Source of the DNA: Myxococcales bacterium
Lineage (GTDB): Bacteria > Myxococcota_A > Polyangia > Haliangiales > Haliangiaceae
Direction: 5' to 3'
Length of the DNA: 64,000 nucleotides
Assembly (NCBI GenBank): GCA_016716835.1
Contig: JADJUW010000001.1
Coordinates: 3,250,313-3,314,312, forward strand
This document shows, one piece after another, positions 9,007 through 19,407 of this stretch. The position numbers were made by a program, and so were the translations under genes. The notes under the pieces were generated by a model, which did no database searches, had not been told where the DNA came from, and was given only the letters and a program-made list of their open reading frames with translations. Within the stretch, counting starts at the first letter, position 1; every line of letters starts with the position of its first letter.

Positions 9007-9837
9007 ATGAATATGCACGGGAAACACGTCGTCATCACCGGCCCAACCGCGGGCATTGGGCAGGCTACGGCGCTGGAGTTGGCACGACGCGGCGCGCGGC
9101 TAACGCTGGCGTGCCGCACGCCGAAAAAAGCCGACGGCCTGGTGCACCAAATCGTCAGCAGCGGTGGCACGGCGCCCACCGTCGTCGAGATGGACTTGGG
9201 TTCGCTCGCCTCGGTGCGCGCGGGGGCGGCGCAGGTGTTGGCCACGGGCGCCACCATCGACGTCTTGATTAACAACGCCGGGCTAGCTGGCCAGCGCGGG
9301 CAAACGCGCGACGGCTTTGAGCTCGCGTTTGGCACCAATCATCTCGGGCATTTTCTATTTACGACGATGTTGCTGCCGCTGGTGGCCGATCACGGCGGAC
9401 GCATCGTAACCGTTTCCAGTCGTTCGCATCTAGCTGCCAAGGGCCTTCCGTTTGAGACGCTGCGTGCGCCCACCAAATCGATCAGCGGGATGCCAGAGTA
9501 TGCCGTGAGCAAGCTGTGCAACGTGCTGTTCTCGGCAGAGCTTGGCCGCAAGCTCGCACCACGCGGCATCACGACCTATAGCCTCCACCCCGGTGTGGTG
9601 GCCTCTGATATTTGGAAGCGCGTGCCGTGGCCGATTCGCAAGCTCATGATGCTGCGCATGATCAGCAACGAGCAAGGCGCGGCAACCACGCTGTACTGCG
9701 CCACCTCCAACGCTTGCGCGGGCGAGACCGGGTTGTACTACGCAAAGGAGCGCGTTGCGGCACCTAATGAGCTGGCGCATGATCAAACCCTTGCGGCGCT
9801 TTTGTGGCAACGCAGCGAAGAGTGGGTGACGGCGTAA
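9007..9837 (+). CDS. short-chain dehydrogenase/reductase (retinol-dehydrogenase-like)
   Basis: The Rossmann motif TGPTAGIG (about 11-18), INNAG near 90 and the catalytic YAVSK near 160 define a classical SDR of normal length (276 residues). The Asn/Ser/Tyr/Lys arrangement and a helical C-terminus resemble animal retinol dehydrogenase/WWOX-like SDRs, common in bacteria with unknown substrates. An NADP(H) preference is suggested by Arg after the second strand (LACRTPKKAD). It lies alone between truC and the oppositely oriented CAP gene. Confidence 0.88.
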   Translation: MNMHGKHVVITGPTAGIGQATALELARRGARLTLACRTPKKADGLVHQIVSSGGTAPTVVEMDLGSLASVRAGAAQVLATGATIDVLINNAGLAGQRGQTRDGFELAFGTNHLGHFLFTTMLLPLVADHGGRIVTVSSRSHLAAKGLPFETLRAPTKSISGMPEYAVSKLCNVLFSAELGRKLAPRGITTYSLHPGVVASDIWKRVPWPIRKLMMLRMISNEQGAATTLYCATSNACAGETGLYYAKERVAAPNELAHDQTLAALLWQRSEEWVTA

Positions 9838-9858
9838 GGCGCGCGGCGCTCCAGCTGC

Positions 9859-10497
9859 TTAGTACGCCGGCTGGCCGCTGTAGTTGCCGCCTGGTCCGTA
9901 TTCACAAACGACGATGGTGCTGCCGTTCGGGCACGTCTTGGCGGCGCACCCGACGTGCGTGGTCGTGCTCCACACTTGTTGTGTGTAGTCGCCGCAGACG
10001 CCGCCCTGACACTGACCGGTCGACGGATTGTAGTTAGGCTTCTCGCTCGCCCACGCACCATTGACGCCGGCGCCGGAAACTTGGCCACCGCCCGACATGT
10101 AAAGGTTTTCGCCGACGTAGCCAAAACCAGCCTTGTTGGTGCGTTCGCCGCCGCTGCTGTGACCCCACACGCAGTCCGCTATGAAGCCAGCGCCGAGCGT
10201 GGCGAGCTCGTTGCTCCATTGCAGCGGCGCTTGACCGACGTCGGCGCGGGTGGCGTTATGGGCCGCGGTTATGCCGGCAAGCTCGGGTGGTTCACCCGCG
10301 ACCGGTGCGCCGGGATTACCAGGATTGCCAGGACTACCAGGGTTGTCCGGATCGTTTGGATTATCCGGATCGACGACGCCGTCGGTGGGCTCGTTGCCAG
10401 GCGCATTATCTACGTCGATCGCGCCGAGCGTGCAGGCCGAGGTCAGGCATAGCGCGGCCAGAAGCGCGGCGCGGAAGCATGCGAAGTGCGAGGTCAT
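9859..10497 (-). CDS. CAP/SCP-domain lipoprotein
   Basis: The chosen start ATG 10497 gives a lipoprotein signal with lipobox LTSAC; the frame stays open to 10563 but that leader is unlikely. After the lipidated Cys comes a low-complexity linker of PNDPDNPGSPGNP type (about 30-60), then a CAP domain. HNATRADVG, CVWGHSSG, GENLYMS and YTQQVWSTTTHVGCA give the conserved His and Glu cavity residues. Four or more cysteines suggest disulfides outside the cytoplasm. Bacterial CAP proteins are surface proteins of mostly unknown activity. It is convergent with the SDR gene, 21 bp away. Confidence 0.88.
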   Translation of the reverse strand: MTSHFACFRAALLAALCLTSACTLGAIDVDNAPGNEPTDGVVDPDNPNDPDNPGSPGNPGNPGAPVAGEPPELAGITAAHNATRADVGQAPLQWSNELATLGAGFIADCVWGHSSGGERTNKAGFGYVGENLYMSGGGQVSGAGVNGAWASEKPNYNPSTGQCQGGVCGDYTQQVWSTTTHVGCAAKTCPNGSTIVVCEYGPGGNYSGQPAY

Positions 10498-10611
10498 GCA
10501 AGCATGCTCGCAGGCCACGAGGTGCGCCGCAACTGAGGGGCTTGTCACCGCTGGTGGTGACAAGTTCCCCAGGGGGTAGACGCCTGCGCGCGTTAGGTGA
10601 TTGCGCCTCGC

Positions 10612-11610
10612 TTATGCCGAGGTGGAGCCTGCAGCCCCATGCGACGCGGCGCCTCTGCGCAGCGCCGAGGTCGCATTGGCCGCCCACTCACTGTGTGGGT
10701 CGAGTTCGAGATAGCGCTCAAAACAGCGCGTCGCCTGCCGCTTGCTGCCGAGCTTGGTTAGCAAGAGGCCGAGGTTGTAGTGTGCATCGGCGAAGTTCGG
10801 CGAGGTCACGACGACGCGACGCAATTCGCTCAGCGCGTGCTCAAGCTCGCCGGCGTCTTCGAGCACGGTGGCGAGGTTAAAGCGCGCTTCGGGATGTTCA
10901 GGCTCAAGCGCCAAGACCTGTTGATACAGCTTGCGCGCCGCGGCCAGGTCTCCTTGCGCATAGCGAATATTGCCAAGGTTGGTCATGGCGGCGGTAAACG
11001 TTGGCTGCATCGCCAGCGCGTGTTGGTATTTATGTTCGGCAAGCGCGAGGTTGCCCGCCGCCTCGGCCGTAAGACCATCGGTAAAAGCCGTGTAGGCCGA
11101 GCCGACCGACATCATATCGGTCGGGCGGTCGTCGTAGACCGAGGGCACGGCCTCGCGGTCGCCGGGGGCGATGACGCCAGCCTCGTCGATATCGGGCGCG
11201 GTGCGATCGCGCAGCGTCTCGGCGATGTGCTCGCGCAAGGAGGCGAGCGAAAACGCGATCATGATCTTACCGGAAAGCGACTCAAACGGGCGATCGTCGT
11301 GCACCGCGACCAAGACCTCGCCGTCGCAGCAGATGCGCATTTGCTCGCCGCTAGTGCCATGGTCGCGCAAGATCTTGGCGAGCGTTAGCAAATGCTTGCG
11401 GACGGCTTCGCCAGGCACCTCGGCCGCCATCATGTCGCGCGCGGCCTTGAGCACCACCATGTCGCGAAACGTGTAATAAAAGCGTCCGCCTTGGCGCACG
11501 CTGGCCGCGATGATGCCGGTTTGCATCCAATAGCGCAGCCGCGCCTCGGACATGCCAAAGATCTTGGCGGTTTCCCGCACGCTATAAAGTTCGGTTAACG
11601 CTTCGCTCAT
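10612..11610 (-). CDS. MerR-type regulator with C-terminal TPR repeats
   Basis: Residues 7-75 form a MerR-like winged helix (YSVRETAKIFGMSEARLRYW). Residues about 185-315 contain three to four TPR units (LAEHKYQHALAMQP, AARKLYQQVLALEP, ALSELRRVVVTSP, ATRCFERYLELDP). The middle part (about 80-180) is unassigned. The architecture is known from myxobacterial genomes; the TPRs probably bind a partner protein. It starts 3 nt after the stop of the upstream gene, so the two form an operon. Confidence 0.85.
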   Translation of the reverse strand: MSEALTELYSVRETAKIFGMSEARLRYWMQTGIIAASVRQGGRFYYTFRDMVVLKAARDMMAAEVPGEAVRKHLLTLAKILRDHGTSGEQMRICCDGEVLVAVHDDRPFESLSGKIMIAFSLASLREHIAETLRDRTAPDIDEAGVIAPGDREAVPSVYDDRPTDMMSVGSAYTAFTDGLTAEAAGNLALAEHKYQHALAMQPTFTAAMTNLGNIRYAQGDLAAARKLYQQVLALEPEHPEARFNLATVLEDAGELEHALSELRRVVVTSPNFADAHYNLGLLLTKLGSKRQATRCFERYLELDPHSEWAANATSALRRGAASHGAAGSTSA

Positions 11611-11613
11611 CTC

Positions 11614-12111
11614 TTACGCTGCCTTTCGCTCGGTTTCGGTATCGACGTCGATCAGGATCTTGGTGCCGCTGGCGCGAAACTTCAGATCCATGTGCGCGGC
11701 CGCGAGGCTATAGCCCGCGGTGCGGACGGCGCCCGCCAGCGCCAGCGAACGAATCATGCGGATCACGCCGGGGTCGTGTTCCATCAGGCCTGCCAACTTG
11801 GCGGCGGTTTCTGGGCTGCACGGGTCGGCGACCAGATCGCTCGCAAGCGCGATATCAATCGTGACCATCGTCGTGCCCAGGTACCTGCCGCGGTCGCTGC
11901 GGCCCTCGTTTTGCACCAACGCTCGTCGCATCAAGACGTCCATGGCGGCGGCGGATAGCCGAAACCTCCATTGACGTTCTAAGACCGACACGCGACTCAC
12001 CGTTGCTATCGGCTTTCTAGGCACTAGCGATTTGGTGGCGCGATTGGTTGGGGCTCTGCGCGTTCGTTGCATCGAAAAATAATTGTCCGCTGCCATGACG
12101 GCGAACGCCAA
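11614..12111 (-). CDS. conserved-looking hypothetical protein, first gene of the MerR-TPR operon
   Basis: The product has 165 residues and no motif I recognise. The first 40 are basic and low-complexity, so a start at an internal ATG (12093 or 12070) is possible. From residue 45 on it reads as a compact alpha/beta domain (TMVTIDIALASDLVADP, ILIDVDTETE). Tight spacing to the MerR-TPR gene suggests that the products work together. It is divergent from the NtrC-type regulator gene. Confidence 0.6.
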   Translation of the reverse strand: MAFAVMAADNYFSMQRTRRAPTNRATKSLVPRKPIATVSRVSVLERQWRFRLSAAAMDVLMRRALVQNEGRSDRGRYLGTTMVTIDIALASDLVADPCSPETAAKLAGLMEHDPGVIRMIRSLALAGAVRTAGYSLAAAHMDLKFRASGTKILIDVDTETERKAA

Positions 12112-12277
12112 TTTTTGCCCTCATTGGCCTGCATTTGCCTACATAATGATGTGTTCAGTGCACCGGGGCGATGACGCACTTATATAATGGTGTGATAGTT
12201 CCTCCCTACCGCGTTGGCGGCAGTCGGCTTCGAGTTACGATTGATTGCGGCGGCTGCTAGCTCGGCCCAGGCGCTCT
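12112..12277 (+). promoter_or_regulatory. divergent intergenic region with candidate -10 box
   Basis: The 166-bp gap separates the divergent hypothetical/MerR operon and the NtrC-type regulator. It is more AT-rich than its surroundings. A perfect TATAAT at 12183-12188 could be the -10 element for the rightward gene, but no good -35 hexamer is seen at 16-18 bp spacing. No -24/-12 element was found. Confidence 0.4.
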
Positions 12278-13806
12278 ATGGAACCAGACACCACCACCAT
12301 CCCCATTCTCGTCGTCGATGACGAACCCGACAACATCGACGCGTTTAGGTTCAACTTTCGCAAGACCTTTCGCATTCTCACCGCGACCAGTGGGGCCGAG
12401 GCGCTAGAGATCTTGGCGAAGGAACAGGTCGCGGTGATCGTGACCGACCAGCGCATGCCCAAGATGACGGGCATCGAGCTGCTGCGCGAGGCAAGGGCGA
12501 TGCAGCCCCACGCGGTTGGCATCATCCTCACCGCGTTTACTGACGTCGCGGTGCTGGTAGAGGCGATCAACCTCGGCCAGGTTTATCGCTACATCACCAA
12601 GCCGTGGGATGCCAAAGAAGTTCGCGGCGTGCTCAACTACGCCATTGAACGCTACACGCTGCAACGCGAAAATCAGCGGCTGCAGGACCAGCTGGCGCAA
12701 TACTCCGGCTATCTCAGCCAAGAGCTGCATGGCGAGTTCGACTTCGGCAACATTATTGGCGAGAGCGCCGCCCTGCGCGAGGTGTTGGCCAAGGTCGAGC
12801 AGGTAGCGCCAACTAGCTCAACGGTGCTACTGCGCGGCGAAACCGGCACCGGCAAGGAATTGGTGGCGCATGCGATCCACATCAATTCGACGCGCGAGGC
12901 CAAACCGTTTGTCCGCGTGAACTGCGCGGCGCTCGCCCCAGGAATTCTCGAATCCGAGCTGTTTGGCCACGAAAAGGGCAGTTTTACCGGGGCCGTTAAT
13001 CGGCGCGCAGGACGCTTTGAGTTGGCCGATGGCGGCACCTTGTTCTTGGATGAGGTTGGCGATCTGCCAATGGAGGTGCAGATCAAGCTGCTGCGCGCGC
13101 TGCAAGAGCGGGAGTTCGAGCGCGTGGGTGGCACGGAAACCGTGCGCGTTGATGTGCGCCTCGTCTCGGCAACCAACCGCAACCTCGAAGAGATGATTGC
13201 CAAAGGCGAGTTTCGCCAAGATCTCTACTATCGCCTCAACGTTTTTCCAATCTACCTGCCGCCGCTGCGCGATCGCCGCGAAGACGTCCTCGCGCTGGCC
13301 CATCACTTTGTCGCGAAATTTACCCGCCAAGGCAGGCCCTCGCTGGGGTGCTCGGCGGCGGCGGCGGCCAAGCTAGCGGCGTACAATTGGCCCGGCAACG
13401 TGCGCGAGCTCGAAAACATCATCGAGCGTGCGATGATCTTGGCGAATGGCGGCGCCATCGAGGAAGCACATCTTAGCTTCGGGCCGCAGGCTGGTGGCTC
13501 GCCGGCGCCTGCGACCGGCGGTGCTGGGTTTGCCGCGGCGCCGCTTCAGGCGGCACCGGCGGGCGAGGCGGGTGGTGCGGTGGGCAAGCCTTTGAGCGAA
13601 AAGCTGCTCGATTCCGAGAAACATGAAATCGTCGCCTCGATCGAAGGGGCCAAGGGCAACATCGCCGCCGCGGCGCGCCAGCTGGGCATTAATCGATCCA
13701 CGCTTTATTACCGCATGCGCAAGCTCGGCCTCGATCACCTGTTGCCAACCAAGACCCAGCCCGAGGGCTCAGATATCGCGGGGGCCGACCCAAGCAGTGG
13801 CGTAGC

Positions 13807-13810
<4 letters not shown>
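12278..13810 (+). CDS. NtrC-type sigma-54-dependent response regulator
   Basis: Domains in order are receiver (about 7-125), AAA+ sigma-54 activator (about 160-385) and Fis-type HTH at the C-terminus. The receiver has the acidic pocket VVDDEPDN, phospho-acceptor Asp in VIVTDQRMPKMTG and conserved Lys in YRYITKPWD, a sequence typical of HupR/HoxA-like regulators. Walker A is GETGTGKE, the sigma-54 contact loop is GSFTGA, and Walker B is GGTLFLDEV. The HTH is AARQLGINRSTLYYRMRKLGL. ATG 12278 is preferred over TTG 12245 because the receiver starts at once. The gene overlaps gshB by 4 bp (ATGA), suggesting coupled translation. The cognate histidine kinase is not in the window. Confidence 0.92.
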
Positions 13811-14766
<956 letters not shown>

Positions 14767-14900
14767 ATTCATACCGTTAAGTGCGGTGCTGCGTAGTCAC
14801 TATTTGCGCATTAAGTGATCACGCAGTAGTGGGGGTAACCGGCCTGGATTGTTGAAGAATTACTAGCCGGGAGTGACCCCGCAGAGGGTAGAGTGCGGAG
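14767..14900 (+). other. structured intergenic region before the adenosine deaminase gene
   Basis: Two imperfect inverted repeats are visible. CTGCGTAGTCACT (14789-14801) pairs with AGTGATCACGCAG (14814-14826) with two mismatches. A second pairs GGGGTAACCGG near 14833 with CCGGGAGTGACCCC ending at 14880. The second ends about 20 nt before the start codon, close to the ribosome site. Neither is followed by a T-tract. It could be a leader or terminator structure. Confidence 0.35.
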
Positions 14901-15956
14901 ATGGCGACGCCGGTAACGTTTGAGTTGATTACGAGTTTGCCCAAGACGGATCTGCACTGTCATCTCGATGGCTCGCTGCGGCTGGAGACGGTGTTGGATT
15001 TGGCCAAGCAGCAGCAGGTGAAGCTGCCGACATTTGATCGCGAAAGCTTGTTTAAGCTGCTCTACGCCGGCGAAGTATGTGAATCGCTGGATGACTACCT
15101 GAAGGCCTTTGAAATTACGCTTTCGGTTATGCAGACCGAAGAGGCGCTTGAGCGCTGCGCCTTTGAGTTGGCCGAAGACGCCTGGAAAGAAAACGTCCGC
15201 TACCTAGAGGTGCGCTATTCGCCGTTGCTGCACACCGAAAAAGGCTTACGGCTGACGCAAGTGGTGGAGGCGGTGCTGCGCGGTCTCCGCACGGCGGGGC
15301 GCACCTTCGGCATTCGTTACGGCGTGATCTTGTGCGGCATTCGATCCATGAGCGCCGCGTCGAGCATGCGCATGGCAGAGCTTTGCGTCGCGTTTAAGCA
15401 CCGCGGCGTGGTTGGCTTTGACCTCGCCGGCTCGGAGATAAACAATCCCGCCAAGGAACATCGCGACGCCTTTCAGTTGGTTATCGACAACAACATCAAC
15501 TGCACCGCGCACGCCGGCGAGGCCTTTGGCCCCGAGTCGATCGGGCAGGCGATCCACAAATGTGGGGCGCATCGCATCGGCCATGGCACGCGCCTGGTGG
15601 AAGACGGCGATTTGCTCAATTACGTCAACGATCACCGCATCCCGCTCGAGGTCTGCGTTTCGTCGAACTTGCAGACCAAGGCGGCCGCCAGCTGGAAATC
15701 TCATCCCGTCGATTTCTTTGTCGACTATGGGCTGCGCGTGACCATCAACACCGACAATCGCTTGATGACAGATACGACGGTAAGCAAGGAATTGTGGCTA
15801 TGTCACCAGCACTACGGTTGGTCGCTCGATACGATCAAGGGCGTGATTATGGCGGGCTTTAAGAGCGCGTTTCTACCCAATCGCGAAAAAACCGAATTGC
15901 TTGCGCAGATCCAGGGTGAGCTGGCATTAATGGGGGCCGCCTCGCCGACCCCGTGA
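14901..15956 (+). CDS. adenosine deaminase family protein
   Basis: The zinc ligands His19 and His21 are in KTDLHCHLDGS, a third His and the catalytic Glu are in AHAGEAFGPES, RIGHGTRL follows, and the last zinc Asp is in NTDNRLMTD. Length (351) and motif spacing match bacterial Add enzymes, which convert adenosine or deoxyadenosine to inosine forms. The NTDNRL form is usual in one large bacterial subgroup. With the ade-xdhAB genes at the far right it fits a purine salvage/catabolism route, though the loci are 45 kb apart. An alternative is a related aminodeoxyfutalosine or adenine deaminase. Confidence 0.88.
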   Translation: MATPVTFELITSLPKTDLHCHLDGSLRLETVLDLAKQQQVKLPTFDRESLFKLLYAGEVCESLDDYLKAFEITLSVMQTEEALERCAFELAEDAWKENVRYLEVRYSPLLHTEKGLRLTQVVEAVLRGLRTAGRTFGIRYGVILCGIRSMSAASSMRMAELCVAFKHRGVVGFDLAGSEINNPAKEHRDAFQLVIDNNINCTAHAGEAFGPESIGQAIHKCGAHRIGHGTRLVEDGDLLNYVNDHRIPLEVCVSSNLQTKAAASWKSHPVDFFVDYGLRVTINTDNRLMTDTTVSKELWLCHQHYGWSLDTIKGVIMAGFKSAFLPNREKTELLAQIQGELALMGAASPTP

Positions 15957-15976
15957 GCTGGCGGTATCGGCGGTCG

Positions 15977-17839
15977 CTAGCGCCAGCGGTCAGTTTTTTG
16001 CCACGCCCACCACCCGCCGCCGATCCACGCCACGGCCAGCAACACCGTGAGACTCCAGCCGGGCGCCACGGGATACCATTTCGCGATCGCCCACGCCGCG
16101 CCGCCGCGCAAGACCAACGCGATGAGCAGCCCGGCGATGACCGAGGCGACCGCGGTGAGCACAAGTTGAAGCGAACCATCCTTCGCGGCCTCCCCACCGA
16201 CGGTTTGAACCACCGCGCTCACCAGGGGTGGCGCCGACATCTTGGCTTCTCGCGCGGATTTAGCCTGAGGCGCCAGCGTCAACGAGGTGGCCTCGCCTGG
16301 CAGCATCATGCCGGCGCTGGAAGGGTCGCCGCGGCCTGGCTTGCCAGCGACGCCTGGGATCATCGTGTGCGGCGTACGGGTCACGCCTGGTTGCATCGCC
16401 CGGCGCAGCGAGATGACGTCGAGTTGCGCGGCGCTCTGGTCGAGCGCACCAAGATCGACTTCGGCGCCAAGTTGCTGCGCCTGCTGGTGCTGCCAAAAAT
16501 CGTTGCTGTCGGCGACCTCAAAGTCGCAGATCGCCTCTTTGCTGTTCTCGAGATCGCGTAACACCTCGCCGGCCGAGGCGTAGCGCTTGTTCCAGTCCTT
16601 GCGCAGGCATTTGTCGACGATGCGCACCAACGCCTCGGGGCACTTAGGCATGAATTCGCGCAGCGAGGGCACCGGCTTGTCTTGATCGAGCACCTCGACG
16701 CGCAGCTGATCTTGGTTGAGCGTTTCAAATGGGTGGCGATTGGTGAGCAGGCGAAACATGATGATGCCAAACGCCCAGAGGTCGGTGCGCGAGTCGACCG
16801 GCGCCGCGCCCCACTGCTCCGGAGACATGTAGCGCAACGTCCCCACCACGCCCTGGCTAGCAAACGTCATGTACGTATGCTCCATGTCGGAGATGTCAAT
16901 CTGTTGCATGCCCGTCGGCGCGTCTTCTTCCTGAAACAGCTTGGCGATGCCAAAATCAAGTACTTTTAGCGTCCCGTCATTGGTGACGAAAATATTGGCG
17001 GGCTTGAGATCACGATGGACGATGCCGAATTCGTGGGCGCGCTTGAGTGCCTTCGCGATCGACACGGCGAGGCCCCAGACGCGTTCTGGTGCCAGTTGTT
17101 TCTCTTCTTCGATGATCTTGTTGAGGGGCTTGCCTTCCAGAAATTCGAGCACCATAAACGGCGAGCCGTTGTGCTTGCCAAATTCATGAATGATGACGAT
17201 GTTCTCGTGCAGGCACTGCGCCGTGGTGCGCGCCTCGGCTTCAAACCGCGACATAAAACGCTCGTCGGCGTTTAGCAGGAGCTTGATCGCCACCTTGCGC
17301 CCCAGGTTGGGATCGCGCGCCAGCACGACGCGACCCATGCCGCCGCGACCGAGCTCGCGGATGACCTCAAAGCGGCCCACATATTCGATGTTGGCTTGTT
17401 GCTCCAGCGGCGCCTTGGCCGCCGCCATCGTCATGGATTTGTTGTGCGACAACGAATTTGCGCTGGGCAGCGAATGAAGCGACGGCAGCGAGTTGCCTGG
17501 ATTGCGGCTGCGCGCGCCCGGTCCCGGCGGTGCGGCGGGCGTTGGCAGCGCCACCGGCACGGGACCTCCGTCGGCCGCCTTCATGGTACCGGAGGCCCCA
17601 GGCGAGCCGCTCGGCAGCGGGCGCAGCGGCGCGCTCTTTGGTGCTGGCAGCGCGATCGATGGTCCGGTGTTGCCGGCGCCTGGCTCAGCGAAGGACTGTG
17701 AGGCCTCGCTGGTAAGCAAGCGCTGGCCGGTCTCAGAGGCTTCCGGCCCAACGGCGCTGGTGTGCTCGCCGCCTTCGTTTGAATCGCCCGTGTGGCTGGT
17801 GATTGCGGCGGTCGGCAAATCTTTCGATTTCGTGCTCAT
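15977..17839 (-). CDS. Ser/Thr protein kinase, membrane-anchored
   Basis: A Ser/Pro/Ala-rich tail (about 1-148) precedes an Hanks-type kinase domain (about 156-435). Key residues are the glycine loop GRGGMGRV, Lys186 in VAIK, HRDLKPAN (Asp277), DFG (295-297) and MSPEQW. The C-terminal linker is followed by two hydrophobic segments (about 555-580 and 592-612), so the kinase is cytoplasmic and anchored by its tail. Family members phosphorylate Ser/Thr on regulators; substrates are unknown. Its start overlaps the upstream gene by 4 bp (ATGA), so the two are translationally coupled. Confidence 0.92.
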   Translation of the reverse strand: MSTKSKDLPTAAITSHTGDSNEGGEHTSAVGPEASETGQRLLTSEASQSFAEPGAGNTGPSIALPAPKSAPLRPLPSGSPGASGTMKAADGGPVPVALPTPAAPPGPGARSRNPGNSLPSLHSLPSANSLSHNKSMTMAAAKAPLEQQANIEYVGRFEVIRELGRGGMGRVVLARDPNLGRKVAIKLLLNADERFMSRFEAEARTTAQCLHENIVIIHEFGKHNGSPFMVLEFLEGKPLNKIIEEEKQLAPERVWGLAVSIAKALKRAHEFGIVHRDLKPANIFVTNDGTLKVLDFGIAKLFQEEDAPTGMQQIDISDMEHTYMTFASQGVVGTLRYMSPEQWGAAPVDSRTDLWAFGIIMFRLLTNRHPFETLNQDQLRVEVLDQDKPVPSLREFMPKCPEALVRIVDKCLRKDWNKRYASAGEVLRDLENSKEAICDFEVADSNDFWQHQQAQQLGAEVDLGALDQSAAQLDVISLRRAMQPGVTRTPHTMIPGVAGKPGRGDPSSAGMMLPGEATSLTLAPQAKSAREAKMSAPPLVSAVVQTVGGEAAKDGSLQLVLTAVASVIAGLLIALVLRGGAAWAIAKWYPVAPGWSLTVLLAVAWIGGGWWAWQKTDRWR

Positions 17840-19077
17840 GATTTGCTCCCGCCGCGGTCAGCTACCAAGTCAAGGACGCGCGTCCACGGCACCGCAAAAT
17901 GCCAGGCGGCCCCAAATGCGATGCTTAGCAGCAACCACACGACGGCCGCACTTTGCGCGATGTTGCGTTGGGCGGCGTCCTTGGCCGCGAGTTCGGTCGC
18001 GCGGTAGGCATCAAGTTCATCCCACTCTGTCGGCGTCACCACGGCCGCTTGGCGTACGACCAGCCGGGCATCAACCGCCGCAAATGCCGCGCGCTCTTTG
18101 CCGGACGCATAGCCGCTGGCAAGCGCAAATCCCAGGAACATCGCGAGCAACACGCCGATGGCCCAACGGGGATTTGGTGCCAGCGCCGCCGCCAAGGCCT
18201 TGCGCACGGCAATTTGCGGCGATGGCGCCGCGGCGGGCGCGAGCGTTGCGGCGGCCGCCGCATCATGAGCGGAGGGCGTTGCAACGGCCATCATGTGCGA
18301 TTTTGTGCGCGTCGCTTCGTCTTGCGCGGCTTGCTTTTTTTCGGCGCGCACGTCGACCAGCAAGGTGAGCGCTTGTTCGCCTGCTTCGCCGGCTTCTGAG
18401 GGCGGGGCAAAGGCCGCGTTGGGGTTGGGTCGCGGTGGTGGTGCGGCCGCAGGGCGGGGAGGCGCTGGCGTGGCAGTCGCGACGGGTGGCGGCGCCAATA
18501 GGGTTAGTGCCGGCAGCGCCTCGGGCGAGGGGGCCGTATCGAGTAACGTCGCGGGCTGATTGTCAAATGTCGTAACGTCGTCGTCGCCGCCATCATCTGC
18601 ATCGGAGTTTTTGTCGAGCGCGGTTAGGCGAAAGGCGCCGGTAGCAAGCGCACCCATCGCCTCATCCCCGACGTTCATGTTGCCGCCACCAAACGCCGCG
18701 GCGAGTCCGCTTTGATATTGTCCCGTATTAGCTGGCGCGACGGGGTTCGTGGATAAGGCCGCAGGCACAGGGGCAGCCGTCATGGCTGCGGGTTTAGCGG
18801 TCGCCATCGAGGCCGGCAACGGCGGCGCGGTTACGACCGCGTCGGTGGCGGCGTCGATGATGGCGCAGCGGACGCCGAGGCGCTCGAGTTCGATGCGAAA
18901 TGAACAAGCCGTTGCGTAGTCGACGTTTCCCTTGACGCGAAAACGGCCCGCGGCGAGGCGACGCGCGATTTCGCTGCCGTCAATTCCAAATCGCGCGCCA
19001 ACGGCGGCCGCCACTTGGGTTGCATCGGTGCCAGGCGTTGTCGCCACGCCTTCGATAAACAAATGGAATGCGGCCAC
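17836..19077 (-). CDS. kinase-coupled membrane protein with N-terminal L7/L12-C-like domain
   Basis: Residues about 4-75 (HLFIEGVATTPG..., then FRVKGNVDYATACSFRIELERLGVRCAIID) have the beta-alpha-alpha-beta-alpha-beta pattern of ribosomal L7/L12 C-terminal-like domains. This is a fold-level inference from pattern only. A long Ala/Pro-rich linker (about 80-300) follows, then two transmembrane segments (about 306-328 and 374-396). GTG 19077 is the only early start; the strong AGGAGG overlaps it, leaving almost no spacing, so initiation is uncertain. The 4-bp overlap with the kinase gene suggests a scaffold, partner or substrate role for this kinase. Confidence 0.7.
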   Translation of the reverse strand: MAAFHLFIEGVATTPGTDATQVAAAVGARFGIDGSEIARRLAAGRFRVKGNVDYATACSFRIELERLGVRCAIIDAATDAVVTAPPLPASMATAKPAAMTAAPVPAALSTNPVAPANTGQYQSGLAAAFGGGNMNVGDEAMGALATGAFRLTALDKNSDADDGGDDDVTTFDNQPATLLDTAPSPEALPALTLLAPPPVATATPAPPRPAAAPPPRPNPNAAFAPPSEAGEAGEQALTLLVDVRAEKKQAAQDEATRTKSHMMAVATPSAHDAAAAATLAPAAAPSPQIAVRKALAAALAPNPRWAIGVLLAMFLGFALASGYASGKERAAFAAVDARLVVRQAAVVTPTEWDELDAYRATELAAKDAAQRNIAQSAAVVWLLLSIAFGAAWHFAVPWTRVLDLVADRGGSKS

Positions 19078-19407
19078 CTCCTAGATTATGCGATCATTCG
19101 CGCGACGCGCCGAGGGCTGCGTTCCTATTTCTGGGGGCCGCAGGTATCGCACCAGGTGTGACAACGTGGGGCAACGTAAGGCCACCTCGACAGCTGGCGG
19201 CAGCAGCAAGCGATAGATTAGGAGAACGTGCATTCTATACACTTCCGCCCCAAATGCCAGATCAAACACCAACCGCGACGATCGCAGGTGATCTCACGGC
19301 GTGACAAATGTGTGAATACGCAAACAAAATTTGTAGCGACGATCAGTCGTGGTTACGATCAAGGTATGTCGTTTTCAACTACGCGGACTCGGTTGGCCTT
19401 GCGCTCT
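19078..19407. other. non-coding gap upstream of the kinase operon
   Basis: About 330 bp with lower GC than its neighbours (for example 19295-19380). Together with 19408-19537, which is coding only if the shifted frame of the next gene is used, it separates two leftward kinase genes. It should hold the promoter of the 17836-19077 gene and the terminator of the next gene. No convincing promoter hexamers, long inverted repeat or RNA gene were recognised. Confidence 0.4.
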
